Shown: one piece after another, positions 9,040 to 19,470 of the stretch
Numbering within the stretch: position 1 is the first letter of the stretch
Layout: each line of letters opens with the position of its first letter
From: an uncultured Bacteroidales bacterium
GTDB lineage: Bacteria > Bacteroidota > Bacteroidia > Bacteroidales > Paludibacteraceae
DNA length: 64,000 bases
Direction: 5' to 3'
Assembly (NCBI GenBank): GCA_900319645.1
Contig: ONPG01000003.1
Coordinates: 248,001 to 312,000, forward strand
The notes under the pieces: generated by a model
What the model was told of the DNA's origin: nothing
What the model saw: only the letters and a program-made list of their open reading frames with translations
Databases searched by the model: none
Program-made: the position numbers and the translations under genes

Positions 9040-9613
9040 TCAGTTTCAGGAACTCTTCCCTCGTTTCCTGACGGTTGAATGCTCCGGTGAAATCGGAAGT
9101 CACAGTCATGGCGTGCTGTTTCTGCACACCGCGCATCTGCATGCAAAGGTGCTCAGCTTCTATGACAACCATGACTCCTAACGGGTCAAGGGTGTTCTGG
9201 ATACAATCCTTGATCTGGGTCGTCAGACGCTCTTGCACCTGCAAACGGCGGGCAAAGACATCCACCACACGGGCTATCTTGCTCAAGCCGGTGATCCGTC
9301 CGTTGGGGATATACGCCACATGCACTTTGCCGAAGAAAGGCAGCATATGGTGTTCGCATAGCGAATAGAAATCAATATCTTTGACCACCACCATCTGGCG
9401 GTAATCCTCTTCAAACAATGCCGAACGCAGGATGGCTTCCGGATCCTCGTTATAACCTTTGCAAAGGAACTGCAAGGCTTTTCCCACACGGTGGGGAGTT
9501 TTCTTGAGCCCCTCACGCTGCGGATCTTCACCTATCTGCACAAGGGCCGTCTCTACCGTTTGGGCGATGGCGTCCGTCACCTCCGGACGGCAATGAAATT
9601 CCTGGAGATTCAT
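9029..9613 (-). CDS. folE: GTP cyclohydrolase I
   Basis: Converts GTP to dihydroneopterin triphosphate, the first step of folate synthesis. The 194 residues match the FolE core. Zinc ligands are Cys86 and His89 ([10 protein letters not shown]) and Cys157 (EHLCMQMRG); [20 protein letters not shown] forms the conserved oligomer and active-site helix. It is the last gene of the minus-strand operon from the GH16-like gene. Its ATG overlaps the stop codon of the SPOR gene by four bases, typical of translational coupling. Confidence 0.96.
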   Translation of the reverse strand: MNLQEFHCRPEVTDAIAQTVETALVQIGEDPQREGLKKTPHRVGKALQFLCKGYNEDPEAILRSALFEEDYRQMVVVKDIDFYSLCEHHMLPFFGKVHVAYIPNGRITGLSKIARVVDVFARRLQVQERLTTQIKDCIQNTLDPLGVMVVIEAEHLCMQMRGVQKQHAMTVTSDFTGAFNRQETREEFLKLIKG

Positions 9614-10122
9614 TTCAGAACTTTGATTTGGTCACGAACAATATACGTGTCTCCCAGCAATGCCGGGAACAGACACACTACCTCTTTCTTGTATTCACGG
9701 GCTTCCTCATACGTGCGGAAATCGCCGATACGCACTTTCCAGAACGGCGGTGCATACTGGACATACACCGTTTGGCCGAGCTGGTCTTTCAGTTTCTCCT
9801 CCAACCGCAACGCCTCCGTTTTGGCTTTCTGCTGCTGGTTGCTCGAATAAATCTGAACGCGGTAGCCGGCTATCTCCACCCACTCTTCGCCACCCTGGAT
9901 ACAGGCTTGCAGCAAATGGGCTACCGTGGAATCCTGAATAACCTGCACACCCGGCATCGAATCAAGCACATTGGGCATCACCCGGCGTGCGACAGCGGGA
10001 ACTGCTACCGTATCGGTCTGTCCCGCAAGCGTATCTGCCTGCACAGCTATCGAGTCTTCGGCACATACGGCCAGCGACATGCCGAACACGGCAATAAGTA
10101 TGAATATACGTTTCATAAGCAT
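9610..10122 (-). CDS. SPOR-domain periplasmic protein
   Basis: A 170-residue exported protein: signal peptide ([19 protein letters not shown]), a Val/Asp-rich linker, and a SPOR domain over about residues 95-165 (YRVQIYSS ... [14 protein letters not shown]). SPOR domains bind denuded peptidoglycan glycan strands at division sites. Two start codons lie six bases apart (10122 and 10116); the second begins directly with the signal peptide. It sits between the nucleoside kinase (five-base gap) and folE (four-base overlap). Confidence 0.85.
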   Translation of the reverse strand: MLMKRIFILIAVFGMSLAVCAEDSIAVQADTLAGQTDTVAVPAVARRVMPNVLDSMPGVQVIQDSTVAHLLQACIQGGEEWVEIAGYRVQIYSSNQQQKAKTEALRLEEKLKDQLGQTVYVQYAPPFWKVRIGDFRTYEEAREYKKEVVCLFPALLGDTYIVRDQIKVLK

Positions 10123-10127
10123 GATTT

Positions 10128-11810
10128 TTAGTATCTGAACGAGCTACCACCCACAAACTCACGCAACAGCGAGGTCGGCGGTATCTCCCTCTCGGGAATA
10201 GGAATAAAATATTGCAGGAACTTGAGCAAACGGTGTGCTTCGGTATATTCCTCGCAGAACTTGGGCACATCTTGCAAAATAGGCTCGGCATGTCGTTTGA
10301 GCACTGCGAACTCAAAAATAAGCGCAGAGTTGAACATCACATCTGCTTCCTCCTGATAGGGATACACCCATTTCATCTCGCCGCGGATGACGCTCGGACA
10401 GCGGGCTATCGTCTCGCGGGCGGAGAAATTACGATACTTGTAATCACGCACGATACGTCTGAGCAAACGAATATCGGTCGTCGGAATCCAGTTGTGATTG
10501 TCTATATTGATGGTCGTCAGCGCGGACACGTAGATCTTGAAGGTCAGACTCCTGTCCACATCCGGCAGCACGCAGGGATTGAGGGCATGCAGACCTTCTA
10601 TAATGAGCACCGTGTCTTTCTGCAACTGCAACTTACGTCCCTCGAACACACGCTCGCCCTTGGTGAAATCGTATGTCGGCAATTCCACTTCCTTGCCGTC
10701 CAGCAGGTCATGCATCTGCTGGCGGAAGAAAGGCAGATCAACGGCGTTCACGTTCTCAAAATCCCACTCGCCGTTCTCGTCACGCGGCGTATCCACGCGG
10801 TTCACGAAATAATCATCCATACTCACCACCTCCGGCAATATGCCATCTACCAGCAACTGGATCTGCAAACGCTTGGAGAAAGTGGTTTTTCCGCTGGACG
10901 ACGGACCGCTGATAAACACGAACTTCGGTCGTTTCTCGGCGATGGCATCGGCTATCTGCGCTACTTTTTTCTCATGCAAAGCCTCAGCCAGCTTGATCAT
11001 CTCGAACGATTTGTTGCGTTTGCAAGCGATATTGAAATCCGTGGCGTTGTTGATGCGGAGCAACTTGTTCCAACGGTTGTACTCGCGGAAGATCGAGAAC
11101 ATCTTGTCTTGCGGAATCGACTCCTCCAGCTGCGTGGGATCCTTGCGGTTGGGGATACGGAGCAACATTCCGTCCTGATAGGGTTCGAGATCGAACACAT
11201 TGATATAGCCCGAACTGGGAAGCAGCACGTTGGTGTAATAATCAATGAAATCGCCCATCCGGAAATAGCGGCAATAGGGATTGCCGAGGGTCTCAAAGAT
11301 AGTGCTCTCGTTCTTGTGACGGGCGGCGAACATCTTGATCACCTCTTTGGTCTGTTTCTCTTCCTCATAGATAGGACGGTTCTCGGCGATGATCTGCTGC
11401 ATCCTCTGTTTGATAGCGGCGATCATCTCATGCGAGAGCACAGGCGTTTCCGCATTGTTGTCTCCGTCCTTCGACCACTGGAGCGTGCAGTAATAACCTT
11501 TGCTGATAGGGTGCTCGATGCGCAGGTCCGCACGGGGATACAGCTCGCTAATGGCACAAGCCAACACCATATTCAATGTACGCACATACACGCGCATACC
11601 CGACGGACTACTGGCATCCAGAAACTCCACATCTTTGGGCTTGTAGAGCAGAAAATCCAGGTTCTCCACCTTGTAATTGACGTGCGCGGCTATTATCGGA
11701 TAGGGCAACTGGAATCCCAGACGCTCTTTCAACTCGATGAGCGAGATACCGCGGGGCACCTCATGATAACTGCGCGTGTTCTTGCAATAAATGGTGATGG
11801 TTGGTTCCAT
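10128..11810 (-). CDS. Nucleoside (uridine) kinase with TGS and ThrRS-like N-terminal domains
   Basis: A 560-residue protein typical of Bacteroidota and some Firmicutes. Residues 1-75 look like a TGS domain (PRGISLIELKERL). The next part resembles the second additional domain of threonyl-tRNA synthetase. The second half is a P-loop uridine/phosphoribulokinase domain with Walker A SGPSSSGKTTFSKRL at about residue 300, then SMDDYFVNR and LIIEGLHALNP. It probably phosphorylates uridine or cytidine in nucleotide salvage; the N-terminal domains suggest RNA or nucleotide sensing but their role is unknown. Operonic, five bases after kdsA. Confidence 0.88.
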   Translation of the reverse strand: MEPTITIYCKNTRSYHEVPRGISLIELKERLGFQLPYPIIAAHVNYKVENLDFLLYKPKDVEFLDASSPSGMRVYVRTLNMVLACAISELYPRADLRIEHPISKGYYCTLQWSKDGDNNAETPVLSHEMIAAIKQRMQQIIAENRPIYEEEKQTKEVIKMFAARHKNESTIFETLGNPYCRYFRMGDFIDYYTNVLLPSSGYINVFDLEPYQDGMLLRIPNRKDPTQLEESIPQDKMFSIFREYNRWNKLLRINNATDFNIACKRNKSFEMIKLAEALHEKKVAQIADAIAEKRPKFVFISGPSSSGKTTFSKRLQIQLLVDGILPEVVSMDDYFVNRVDTPRDENGEWDFENVNAVDLPFFRQQMHDLLDGKEVELPTYDFTKGERVFEGRKLQLQKDTVLIIEGLHALNPCVLPDVDRSLTFKIYVSALTTINIDNHNWIPTTDIRLLRRIVRDYKYRNFSARETIARCPSVIRGEMKWVYPYQEEADVMFNSALIFEFAVLKRHAEPILQDVPKFCEEYTEAHRLLKFLQYFIPIPEREIPPTSLLREFVGGSSFRY

Positions 11811-11815
11811 AGGGC

Positions 11816-12604
11816 TTATTTTTTGTGATGGATTAGAGTATCTATTTCTATTGCTTGCCGCAATAATGATGCCATATCGCTCAGCCGGACTTGGTTGGCG
11901 GCGTCCGAGATAGCTTGGTCGGGATCAGGGTGCGTCTCGATAAACAGCCCGTCTATTCCCACAGCCAGAGCAGCACGCATCAGATGGGGAACCATCTCGC
12001 GGTTGCCGCCCGTGACACCCGATTGAGCCGAAGGCTGCTGCACGGAATGGGTGGCGTCATAGACCACCGGACACCCGTAACGCCTCATCTCCACCAGCGA
12101 ACTCATATCCACCACCAGCCTCCCGTAGCCGAACGAAGAACCACGTTCCGTGAGCCACACCCTGCCCTCTTCGGAGGCGTTCGGAGATACGGCATCTATC
12201 TTGCTGATAGCGCCGCCCATGTCCCACGGAGCCATGAACTGACCTTTTTTCACATTCACGATACGTCCTGTCCGGGCTGCTGCCTGCAGCAGATCCGTCT
12301 GACGGCTCAGGAAAGCCGGTATCTGCACCACATCTGCCACCTCGGCTACCGGAGCACATTGCCAACTCTCATGCACATCCGTCAAAATAGGCAGACCGAA
12401 CTGGCTCTTCACCTCCTGCAAGATCCTCAGACCTTCTTCCATCCCTATCCCGCGTGGAGAAGCCGATGTGCGGTTCGCTTTGTCGTACGACGATTTGAAA
12501 TACAACGGCACACCTATTTCCTCACAGATACGCTTCAGCGTCTCGGCGGTCTGCATGACGCAGTCTCTACTCTCTATGGCGCATGGTCCGGCTATCAGAA
12601 ACAT
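11816..12604 (-). CDS. kdsA: 3-deoxy-D-manno-octulosonate 8-phosphate synthase
   Basis: Condenses phosphoenolpyruvate with arabinose 5-phosphate to make KDO-8-phosphate, the precursor of the inner-core sugar of LPS. The 262 residues start with FLIAGPCAIESRD; the Cys at position 8 marks the metal-dependent class (as in Aquifex), whereas E. coli KdsA has Asn there. Further motifs are KANRTSASPRG, VKKGQFMAPWDM, TERGSSFGY and FIETHPDP. Sits six bases downstream of the GH16-like gene and five bases upstream of the kinase. Confidence 0.95.
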   Translation of the reverse strand: MFLIAGPCAIESRDCVMQTAETLKRICEEIGVPLYFKSSYDKANRTSASPRGIGMEEGLRILQEVKSQFGLPILTDVHESWQCAPVAEVADVVQIPAFLSRQTDLLQAAARTGRIVNVKKGQFMAPWDMGGAISKIDAVSPNASEEGRVWLTERGSSFGYGRLVVDMSSLVEMRRYGCPVVYDATHSVQQPSAQSGVTGGNREMVPHLMRAALAVGIDGLFIETHPDPDQAISDAANQVRLSDMASLLRQAIEIDTLIHHKK

Positions 12605-12610
12605 ATCTTC

Positions 12611-13927
12611 TTAGTTTTCTACCGACCTGTAAACGCGTGCCCACTGCACTTTCAGTTTGCCTTCGCCGCCTTTTTCCGTAACCGGTTGGAACGACTGGGC
12701 AAGGTAGAACATCTTCTCGTGCGGAAGTGTGTTCGGCACACGCAATACCTCCATGTCGTTGACAAACCATATCAGCTCTTTCTTTGTCCAACGCAGGGTA
12801 TAGACGTAGTACATCGAGCGGAGCATTCCCGTCAGCGGAACCATCCGGGTGTTCTTGCCGTCTATAAGTCCCACATGGTGAATATCGCCGTCGTAGAAAT
12901 AGAGTGCAGCCATCGGTTTGCCCGGCTCGCCGGTACTCAAACCGAAGAAATTATGACCTGTTCCCTGGCAACGCACTTTCGCCATGAACATACCCTCTTC
13001 CTGCATGAACGCCTCGCGGGTGTTCATCACATCCGAAGTATAAGGGAACACATGCTCCACAAATCCTTTTTTATCGTCCCATGCCAGCGCTTTCTTGCTC
13101 TCTTCGTGTGTCTCGATATCCATACGGCCTTCGGCGAAGAAAGTGTTCTTGCCGTCGTTATAGGCCTGCCACTCGTTCGTACGCGAGTGACCGTCTTTCA
13201 TCGCGGGGTTGGCATAACCGAAACCCGGTTTCCAGTTCTTCGACGAAGACATGTCATCGTCAAAAGCCGGACGGAACAGCTCCGCCCAGTCTATTTTCTC
13301 CTTGCGCTGGGCAAAATAGAACTTGATATCGTCCATCTTGCCTAATTCCTCGAAACGCAACTCGCGCTGGTAATCGGTCGAGTGCTCCCAGCGTTTCTCG
13401 TCCGCCCAGAATGCGTTACGCTTCTGGAAATCCTCGGTCGAGGTCTCTTTCTCCAACTCCTGCATCTGCTGCAACTCATCAGAGTTGAGCACCTTGAGGT
13501 AGTTCTTGTAGAACGCCGAGTGGTAAATCATGTTAAACATACGCAGTTCCGCCGATTTCAAACGCTCTTTGAAACTGCCTAATTTCTGAAACTCTTCCGA
13601 TTCACGGAACTGCAAAAACGCCTGGAACGTCGGGTTCTCTACCGCGGCTTTGTAACCTTTCATGCGAAGCGACGACGACAGTTTACCCAGCAAGGTCATT
13701 TTCTTGCCTTCCTCCGTGTCGCGGTACTTCGTGTTCTTCAGTTCTGCTCTGCGGTTCTGGAAATCAGAGCTCTCCATCACTTTCTTCAATGCCATATACT
13801 CCGCCAGTTCGGGCGATTTCTCGATGGCACGCCAACGTTTGACACGTTCCTGCATGTCACGTATCTCGTTCTCAAACTGCTCTGTAGAGAGCATTTTACC
13901 TGTTAGTCGGGCTGTGAATAAGTTCAT
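12611..13927 (-). CDS. GH16-like lectin-fold protein lacking the catalytic motif
   Basis: The ATG at 13927 is preferred; the frame also extends to a TTG at 13936. About residues 1-230 are charged and helix-rich, with repeated Phe-Gln and Glu-Leu blocks (SDFQNRRAEL, EEFQKLGSF, EDFQKRNAF) suggesting an alpha-helical repeat. The C-terminal 200 residues resemble the GH16/concanavalin fold (FAEGRMDIETH, MFMAKVRCQG, MYYVYTLRWTKKELIWFVND). The GH16 catalytic ExDxxE is not seen where expected (AALYFYDGD instead), so it more likely binds than cleaves glycan. No signal peptide is visible. It leads the kdsA operon. Confidence 0.6.
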   Translation of the reverse strand: MNLFTARLTGKMLSTEQFENEIRDMQERVKRWRAIEKSPELAEYMALKKVMESSDFQNRRAELKNTKYRDTEEGKKMTLLGKLSSSLRMKGYKAAVENPTFQAFLQFRESEEFQKLGSFKERLKSAELRMFNMIYHSAFYKNYLKVLNSDELQQMQELEKETSTEDFQKRNAFWADEKRWEHSTDYQRELRFEELGKMDDIKFYFAQRKEKIDWAELFRPAFDDDMSSSKNWKPGFGYANPAMKDGHSRTNEWQAYNDGKNTFFAEGRMDIETHEESKKALAWDDKKGFVEHVFPYTSDVMNTREAFMQEEGMFMAKVRCQGTGHNFFGLSTGEPGKPMAALYFYDGDIHHVGLIDGKNTRMVPLTGMLRSMYYVYTLRWTKKELIWFVNDMEVLRVPNTLPHEKMFYLAQSFQPVTEKGGEGKLKVQWARVYRSVEN

Positions 13928-13977
13928 ATTATGCAAAATTAACTATTAATATTCTTTTTTTGTTTGTGTGGCAATTC

Positions 13978-14520
13978 TTAGTTTTCCCATCCTTCTATGC
14001 TTTCCTCCAGTTCCTCCAGAGTGTTCACAAACAGGGGTTTGTAGTGTTCCTGTTCGGGGATAAAATGGAGTGCACGCATTCGTTCTATCTGTTCCACAAG
14101 CGGATCATAGAACCCTTTGTAGTTGAGCACGAACAGCGGTTTCTTGTGTTCGCCGACGGTTCCGCTGGCCACCACGTCCATCATCTCGTCCAGCGTTCCG
14201 TAACTGCCGGGCAGACATACCACCACATCGGCTATGTCGCGCATGGCTTGTTTGCGGTCGGCCATGTTCATCACACGGTACAACTCGTCGCAGTTACCTG
14301 CCAGACGTCCTGCTGCGATGATCCGTGGAGGGATGACGCCTATCACGTGTCCGCCGGCTGCTTTCGCCGCTTCGCTCGTACGTGACATCAGTCCGCCGGT
14401 TGCACCGCCGTACACCAACGTGTACCCGTGTTCGCCTATCCAGCGTCCTATCATATCTCCCAACGCTAAATATTCCTCAGGGATACTGTCCTTTGCCGAA
14501 CAATAAACTGCTATCTTCAT
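13978..14520 (-). CDS. LOG family nucleotide phosphoribohydrolase
   Basis: A 180-residue Rossmann-fold protein of the LOG (TIGR00730) family, which cleaves ribose 5-phosphate from adenosine monophosphate or its N6-substituted forms. LVYGGATGGLM and the motif PGSYGTLDEM (residues 104-113) correspond to the family signature PGGxGTxxE, with Ser replacing the second Gly. In bacteria the physiological role is mostly purine salvage or detoxification. It lies between gyrB (138-base gap) and the kdsA operon (50-base gap). Confidence 0.85.
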   Translation of the reverse strand: MKIAVYCSAKDSIPEEYLALGDMIGRWIGEHGYTLVYGGATGGLMSRTSEAAKAAGGHVIGVIPPRIIAAGRLAGNCDELYRVMNMADRKQAMRDIADVVVCLPGSYGTLDEMMDVVASGTVGEHKKPLFVLNYKGFYDPLVEQIERMRALHFIPEQEHYKPLFVNTLEELEESIEGWEN

Positions 14521-14658
14521 AAACTATTTTCTATTCAATCGCCATCACTTGCTCCGATTTTGGAATTTGTCTTGAGCAGATTTGGTTTTCCGGCGAGGGA
14601 TCAATGTGGTTCATTGTGACCGAACCGAAAAGCCAAAGATGCCAAGAGAAAACCAAAA

Positions 14659-16671
<2,013 letters not shown>

Positions 16672-16704
16672 TTATAGTGTGTTTTATTTATTATCGTTTA
16701 TTGT

Positions 16705-16765
16705 TTTCAGCTTTCAGCTTTCACCTTTCAGTTTTCAGTTTAATAAGTTTTCAGCTTTCATTTCT
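16705..16765. repeat. TTTCAG word repeats upstream of gyrB
   Basis: Six to seven copies of TTTTCAG or CTTTCAG in the gyrB 5' leader, between promoter and start codon. The same word family occurs at 20890, 41130, 45115 and elsewhere. Confidence 0.8.
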
Positions 16766-16816
16766 CCTATTTGTATTTCGCGCGCGAGCGCGTGCGCTCT
16801 CACACAAAATCGGCTA

Positions 16817-16848
16817 CAAAGATACAACAAAATTCCCACATATGCAAA
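16817..16848 (-). promoter_or_regulatory. Promoter of gyrB
   Basis: Minus strand: TTTG (16848-16845), 20 bases, TATCTTTG (16824-16817). Predicted leader about 140 bases. Confidence 0.8.
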
Positions 16849-16899
16849 TTTAACCGCTTTTTTTTTGCGTTTCGTGTGTTTTTTCGTTCATTTCCCGTT

Positions 16900-17335
16900 T
16901 TTTCCATCCTTTCCCTTCCCTATCCCACCTATCCCTCGTCCCTCTCCATTCCCATTCCCCTCGTCCCTCTCCATTCCCCCCGTCCCTCCTTCAGTATGGT
17001 GGCTGGCCTCTGTTTATATATGCGTGGGATGTTATCCCGCGCTCCTTCCTCCTCTCCATTTCCCCCGTCCCTCTCCATTCCCCATCCCATTCCCATTCCC
17101 CACTCTCCATTCCCCCCGTCCCTCCCTCAGTATGGTGGTTGGCCTCTGTTTATATATGCGTGGGATGTTATCCCGCGCCCATTCCCCACCCCATCCCCCC
17201 GCGCCCTTCTCCCTCCCATTCCCATCCTTGCATCCCTCCCATTCCGCCTCCCGTCCTGTCGATCCCGTCTTTCTTCTTTTACGCCGGATACTATCCGCCC
17301 TCCCTCCCTTGCGGGGAGGGTCGGGGTGAGGCTAT
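16900..17335. repeat. Pyrimidine-rich tract with a 75-base direct repeat
   Basis: The gene-free stretch 16849-17538 is dominated by C/T-rich sequence on the plus strand (CCCTCTCCATTCCC words). A 75-base unit occurs at 16968-17042 and 17104-17178 with two mismatches; each copy contains a hairpin, GCGTGGGAT-GTT-ATCCCGCGC. A third, related hairpin is at 17284-17298, and a CCCTCCCTTGCGGGGAGGG palindrome lies at about 17299-17322. The overlapping Pro-rich open frames are an effect of composition, not genes. Confidence 0.85.
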
Positions 17336-17377
17336 CTATTTGTCAGGTCTATATGTAGCCTCTTCGTTTGCTAAAAT

Positions 17378-17430
17378 AGCGTGATTATAGCGTGATTATA
17401 GCGTTATTATAGCGTGATTCGTGACTCGCT
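17378..17430. repeat. AGCGTGATTAT tandem block
   Basis: Four copies of an 11-base word ATAGCGTGATT, ending in AGCGTGATTCGTGACTCG. The last 18 bases occur inverted at 47560-47577, again beside the tandem words. Confidence 0.8.
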
Positions 17431-17538
17431 ACCGACCGGATACCACCTCCGATACCTTCATCGAAGCAGGCATTCCGCACGTAAAAATGCTCCGAGAACT
17501 CTAATTTGTATCTTTTTCAGATAAAAAAACACGATTTA

Positions 17539-17570
17539 TTTGCATATTTCAAAAAAAAGCAGTACTTTTG
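17539..17570 (+). promoter_or_regulatory. Promoter of tmRNA and tRNA-Ala
   Basis: TTTG (17539-17542), 20 bases, TACTTTTG (17563-17570). Spacer shares TCAAAAAAAAGCAG with the promoters of tRNA-fMet and the tRNA-Gly array. Confidence 0.88.
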
Positions 17571-17689
17571 CACTCGCTTTATGTCCGCAAACGGATTTCA
17601 TGCCGCATGGCATCCCATCCGCATGGCACTCCTATCCGCATGGCGCTCGGGACGCAAACCGAAGCCGGAGGCTGTTTGCGGACCGAAGA

Positions 17690-17760
17690 GCGGAGGCAAT
17701 GGTCGCACTTAGCAATTAGCGAAGCGGTTTGCTCTTATGCGACCCATTTGCCGAACGCGA
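17690..17760 (+). other. Leader hairpin element directly before tmRNA
   Basis: GCG (17690-17692) pairs with CGC (17756-17758) and GGCA (17695-17698) with TGCC (17749-17752), leaving GA opposite GAA. Inside, ATGG-TCGCA pairs with TGCGA-C-CCAT, with one bulged C and a single T before TGCC. The element ends two bases before the mature tmRNA. The same outer frame with different inner bases precedes tRNA-Ala and tRNA-Leu(GAG). Confidence 0.75.
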
Positions 17761-18150
17761 GGGGCTATCTGGTTTTGACAGCAGGTAGAGTAGTTGTGTA
17801 AGCACGCCGAGCATTGAGGATACGCTCGTAAATATCATCTTCGAACTATAACTGGCAACACTTCTTATGCTCTCGCTGCCTAATCGAAGTATAGTAGATT
17901 AGCATCATTCGGGCGCAAGGCGCCTGAACGGGACGTCGCTCCAAGCCGAGTCTGTGGGCTGAAGGATCAAGCGGCGCAGGAATACACAGAATAGTTTTTG
18001 CAGGCTGCGATGCAAAAGCGAAAACAAAGCAGATAAGCCGGTAGTTGGTGGCTTGGGTCTTGCTGCCGGACGAAAACCAAGGCCAAGATAAGCGTGTAGA
18101 AAGCACAAATATTCCTTGTTTGGACGCGGGTTCGACTCCCGCTAGCTCCA
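17761..18150 (+). ncRNA. ssrA: tmRNA
   Basis: Rescues stalled ribosomes by acting first as alanyl-tRNA, then as a short message that tags the nascent protein for degradation. The ends form the tRNA-like acceptor: GGGGCTA (17761-17767) pairs with TAGCTCC (18143-18149), with the alanine-identity G3-U70 pair. The T-arm GGACGCGGGTTCGACTCCCG is canonical, and TTTTGACAGC follows the 5' acceptor as in other tmRNAs. The likely resume codon is GGC at 17854, giving tag GNTSYALAA and stop TAA at 17881-17883. CCA is not encoded. 390 bases. Confidence 0.95.
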
Positions 18151-18182
18151 CACAAACGCGCGATCCTATGAATCGCGCACAA

Positions 18183-18248
18183 GCGGAGGCATCGAGCACC
18201 CCAACGACGACGAGGTCGTCGGTCAACGTGCGAGATTGCCGAACGCGA
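18183..18248 (+). other. Leader hairpin element directly before tRNA-Ala
   Basis: GCGGAGGCA (18183-18191) and TGCCGAACGC (18237-18246) form the same outer stem with a GA/GAA internal loop. The inner stem is TC-GA-GCAC against GTGC-GA-GA, with a single T before TGCC. An apical hairpin GACGAC-GAG-GTCGTC lies inside. It ends two bases before the tRNA. Confidence 0.75.
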
Positions 18249-18321
18249 GGGGCACTAGCTCATCTGGTAGAGCGTAACGTTCGCAATGTTAAGGTAAGGG
18301 GTTCGAGTCCCCTGTGCTCCA
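18249..18321 (+). tRNA. tRNA-Ala (CGC)
   Basis: Acceptor GGGGCAC pairs with GTGCTCC and includes the G3-U70 alanine determinant. Anticodon CGC at 18282-18284 in loop TTCGCAA reads GCG. CCA is not encoded. Same transcript as tmRNA, and 15 bases upstream of the next ORF. Confidence 0.93.
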
Positions 18322-18336
18322 CTCAATCAAACCGAT

Positions 18337-19470
18337 ATGGCTGTACAAATACGGGAAATAAACACCAAACGCGAATTGCGTCAGTTCATAGAGTTTGCCA
18401 ACAAGCTCTACAAGGACTGCCCGTATTACTGCCCGCCGCTCTTCTTCGACGAAATGAACTGTTTCGACCCGGAGAACAACCCTGCCCTCGAGGTCTGCGA
18501 GTTCCAGCTCTGGATGGCTTTCCGGGATAACCAACCCGTCGGACGTATTGCAGGCATCATCAACCGCAAAGCCAACGAGAAATGGGGATTCCGACACGTG
18601 CGCTTCGGGTGGTTTGATTTCATCGACGACCTTGAGGTCAGCCACGCGCTCCTTGACACCGTTGCCGAATGGGGCAAGAAACGAGGGATGGACGCACTCA
18701 ACGGACCTGTCGGTTTTACCGATTTCGACCACGAGGGACTTCTCCTCGAGGGATACGATTATCCCGCCGTCATGGCATCGCTGTACAACTACCCGTACTA
18801 CGTCAAGCATATCGACGCCTATGGGCTTACCAAAGATGCAGACTGGGTCGAGCTCCAGGTCTATCCGCCTAAAGCGACACCCGATAGGCTCAACCGTATA
18901 GCCGACATCGTCAAACAGCGGTCCAACGTACACGTGGACAAGGTCAAGAACTCACGCGAACTCGTCCGTAAATACGGAATCCAGTATATGGATGTCATCG
19001 ACGAAGCGTACCAGAAGCTCTATAACTTCCAGCCCATGACCGTCAAGCAGAAGAACTACTACAAAAACATGTATTTCCCACTGCTTAACTTCGATTTCGT
19101 CACCCTTGTAGTCAACGAGAAAAACGAGATCGTCGGTGTCGGACTGGGTATGCCGGACATCAGCGACGCGCTCCGCAAATGTGGCGGACACCTCCTGCCC
19201 TTCGGGTGGTTCTATCTGCTCAAGGCACTCAAGGCGAAGCACATGAAATCCTTCAGCTTCCTCTTGGTCGCTATACGGCCCGACTACCAGGACAAAGGAA
19301 TCATGGCGCTTCTCTTCCAGGACCAGATACCCTATATCAACCAATACGGCATCCAGATCCTCGAGACAACCAATATCCTGGAGACCAACACCAAGAACAT
19401 CGCCAACTTCACGCAGTTTGACCATAAGATACACAAGCGCCACCGCGCCTATATCAAACCACTCGTATGA
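18337..19470 (+). CDS. GNAT-like acyltransferase, function unknown
   Basis: A 377-residue soluble protein with the look of a tandem GNAT fold: an early region with VGRIAGIINRKANEKW and a later FSFLLVAIRPDYQDKGIMALLF resembling an acetyl-CoA binding segment, then TNILETNTKNIANF, typical of the end of the fold. I recognise it as a conserved Bacteroidota family of unknown substrate. It starts 15 bases after tRNA-Ala with no visible promoter, so it probably shares the tmRNA/tRNA transcript. Its stop overlaps the start of the Fur-family gene by four bases. Confidence 0.65.
   Translation: MAVQIREINTKRELRQFIEFANKLYKDCPYYCPPLFFDEMNCFDPENNPALEVCEFQLWMAFRDNQPVGRIAGIINRKANEKWGFRHVRFGWFDFIDDLEVSHALLDTVAEWGKKRGMDALNGPVGFTDFDHEGLLLEGYDYPAVMASLYNYPYYVKHIDAYGLTKDADWVELQVYPPKATPDRLNRIADIVKQRSNVHVDKVKNSRELVRKYGIQYMDVIDEAYQKLYNFQPMTVKQKNYYKNMYFPLLNFDFVTLVVNEKNEIVGVGLGMPDISDALRKCGGHLLPFGWFYLLKALKAKHMKSFSFLLVAIRPDYQDKGIMALLFQDQIPYINQYGIQILETTNILETNTKNIANFTQFDHKIHKRHRAYIKPLV

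Noticed and set aside
10212-11828. 538-codon open frame opposite the nucleoside kinase
   Set aside because: It mirrors the kinase gene on the other strand, its product shows no family motif, and the kinase has clear P-loop and operon context.
16679-17358. Overlapping Pro-rich open frames
   Set aside because: They arise from CCC/TCC-rich repeats, occur in several frames at once, and have no homology-like features.
17846-18530. Open frames on both strands over the tmRNA and tRNA-Ala
   Set aside because: The DNA encodes structured RNAs; the frames ignore the tmRNA tag frame and contain no domain.
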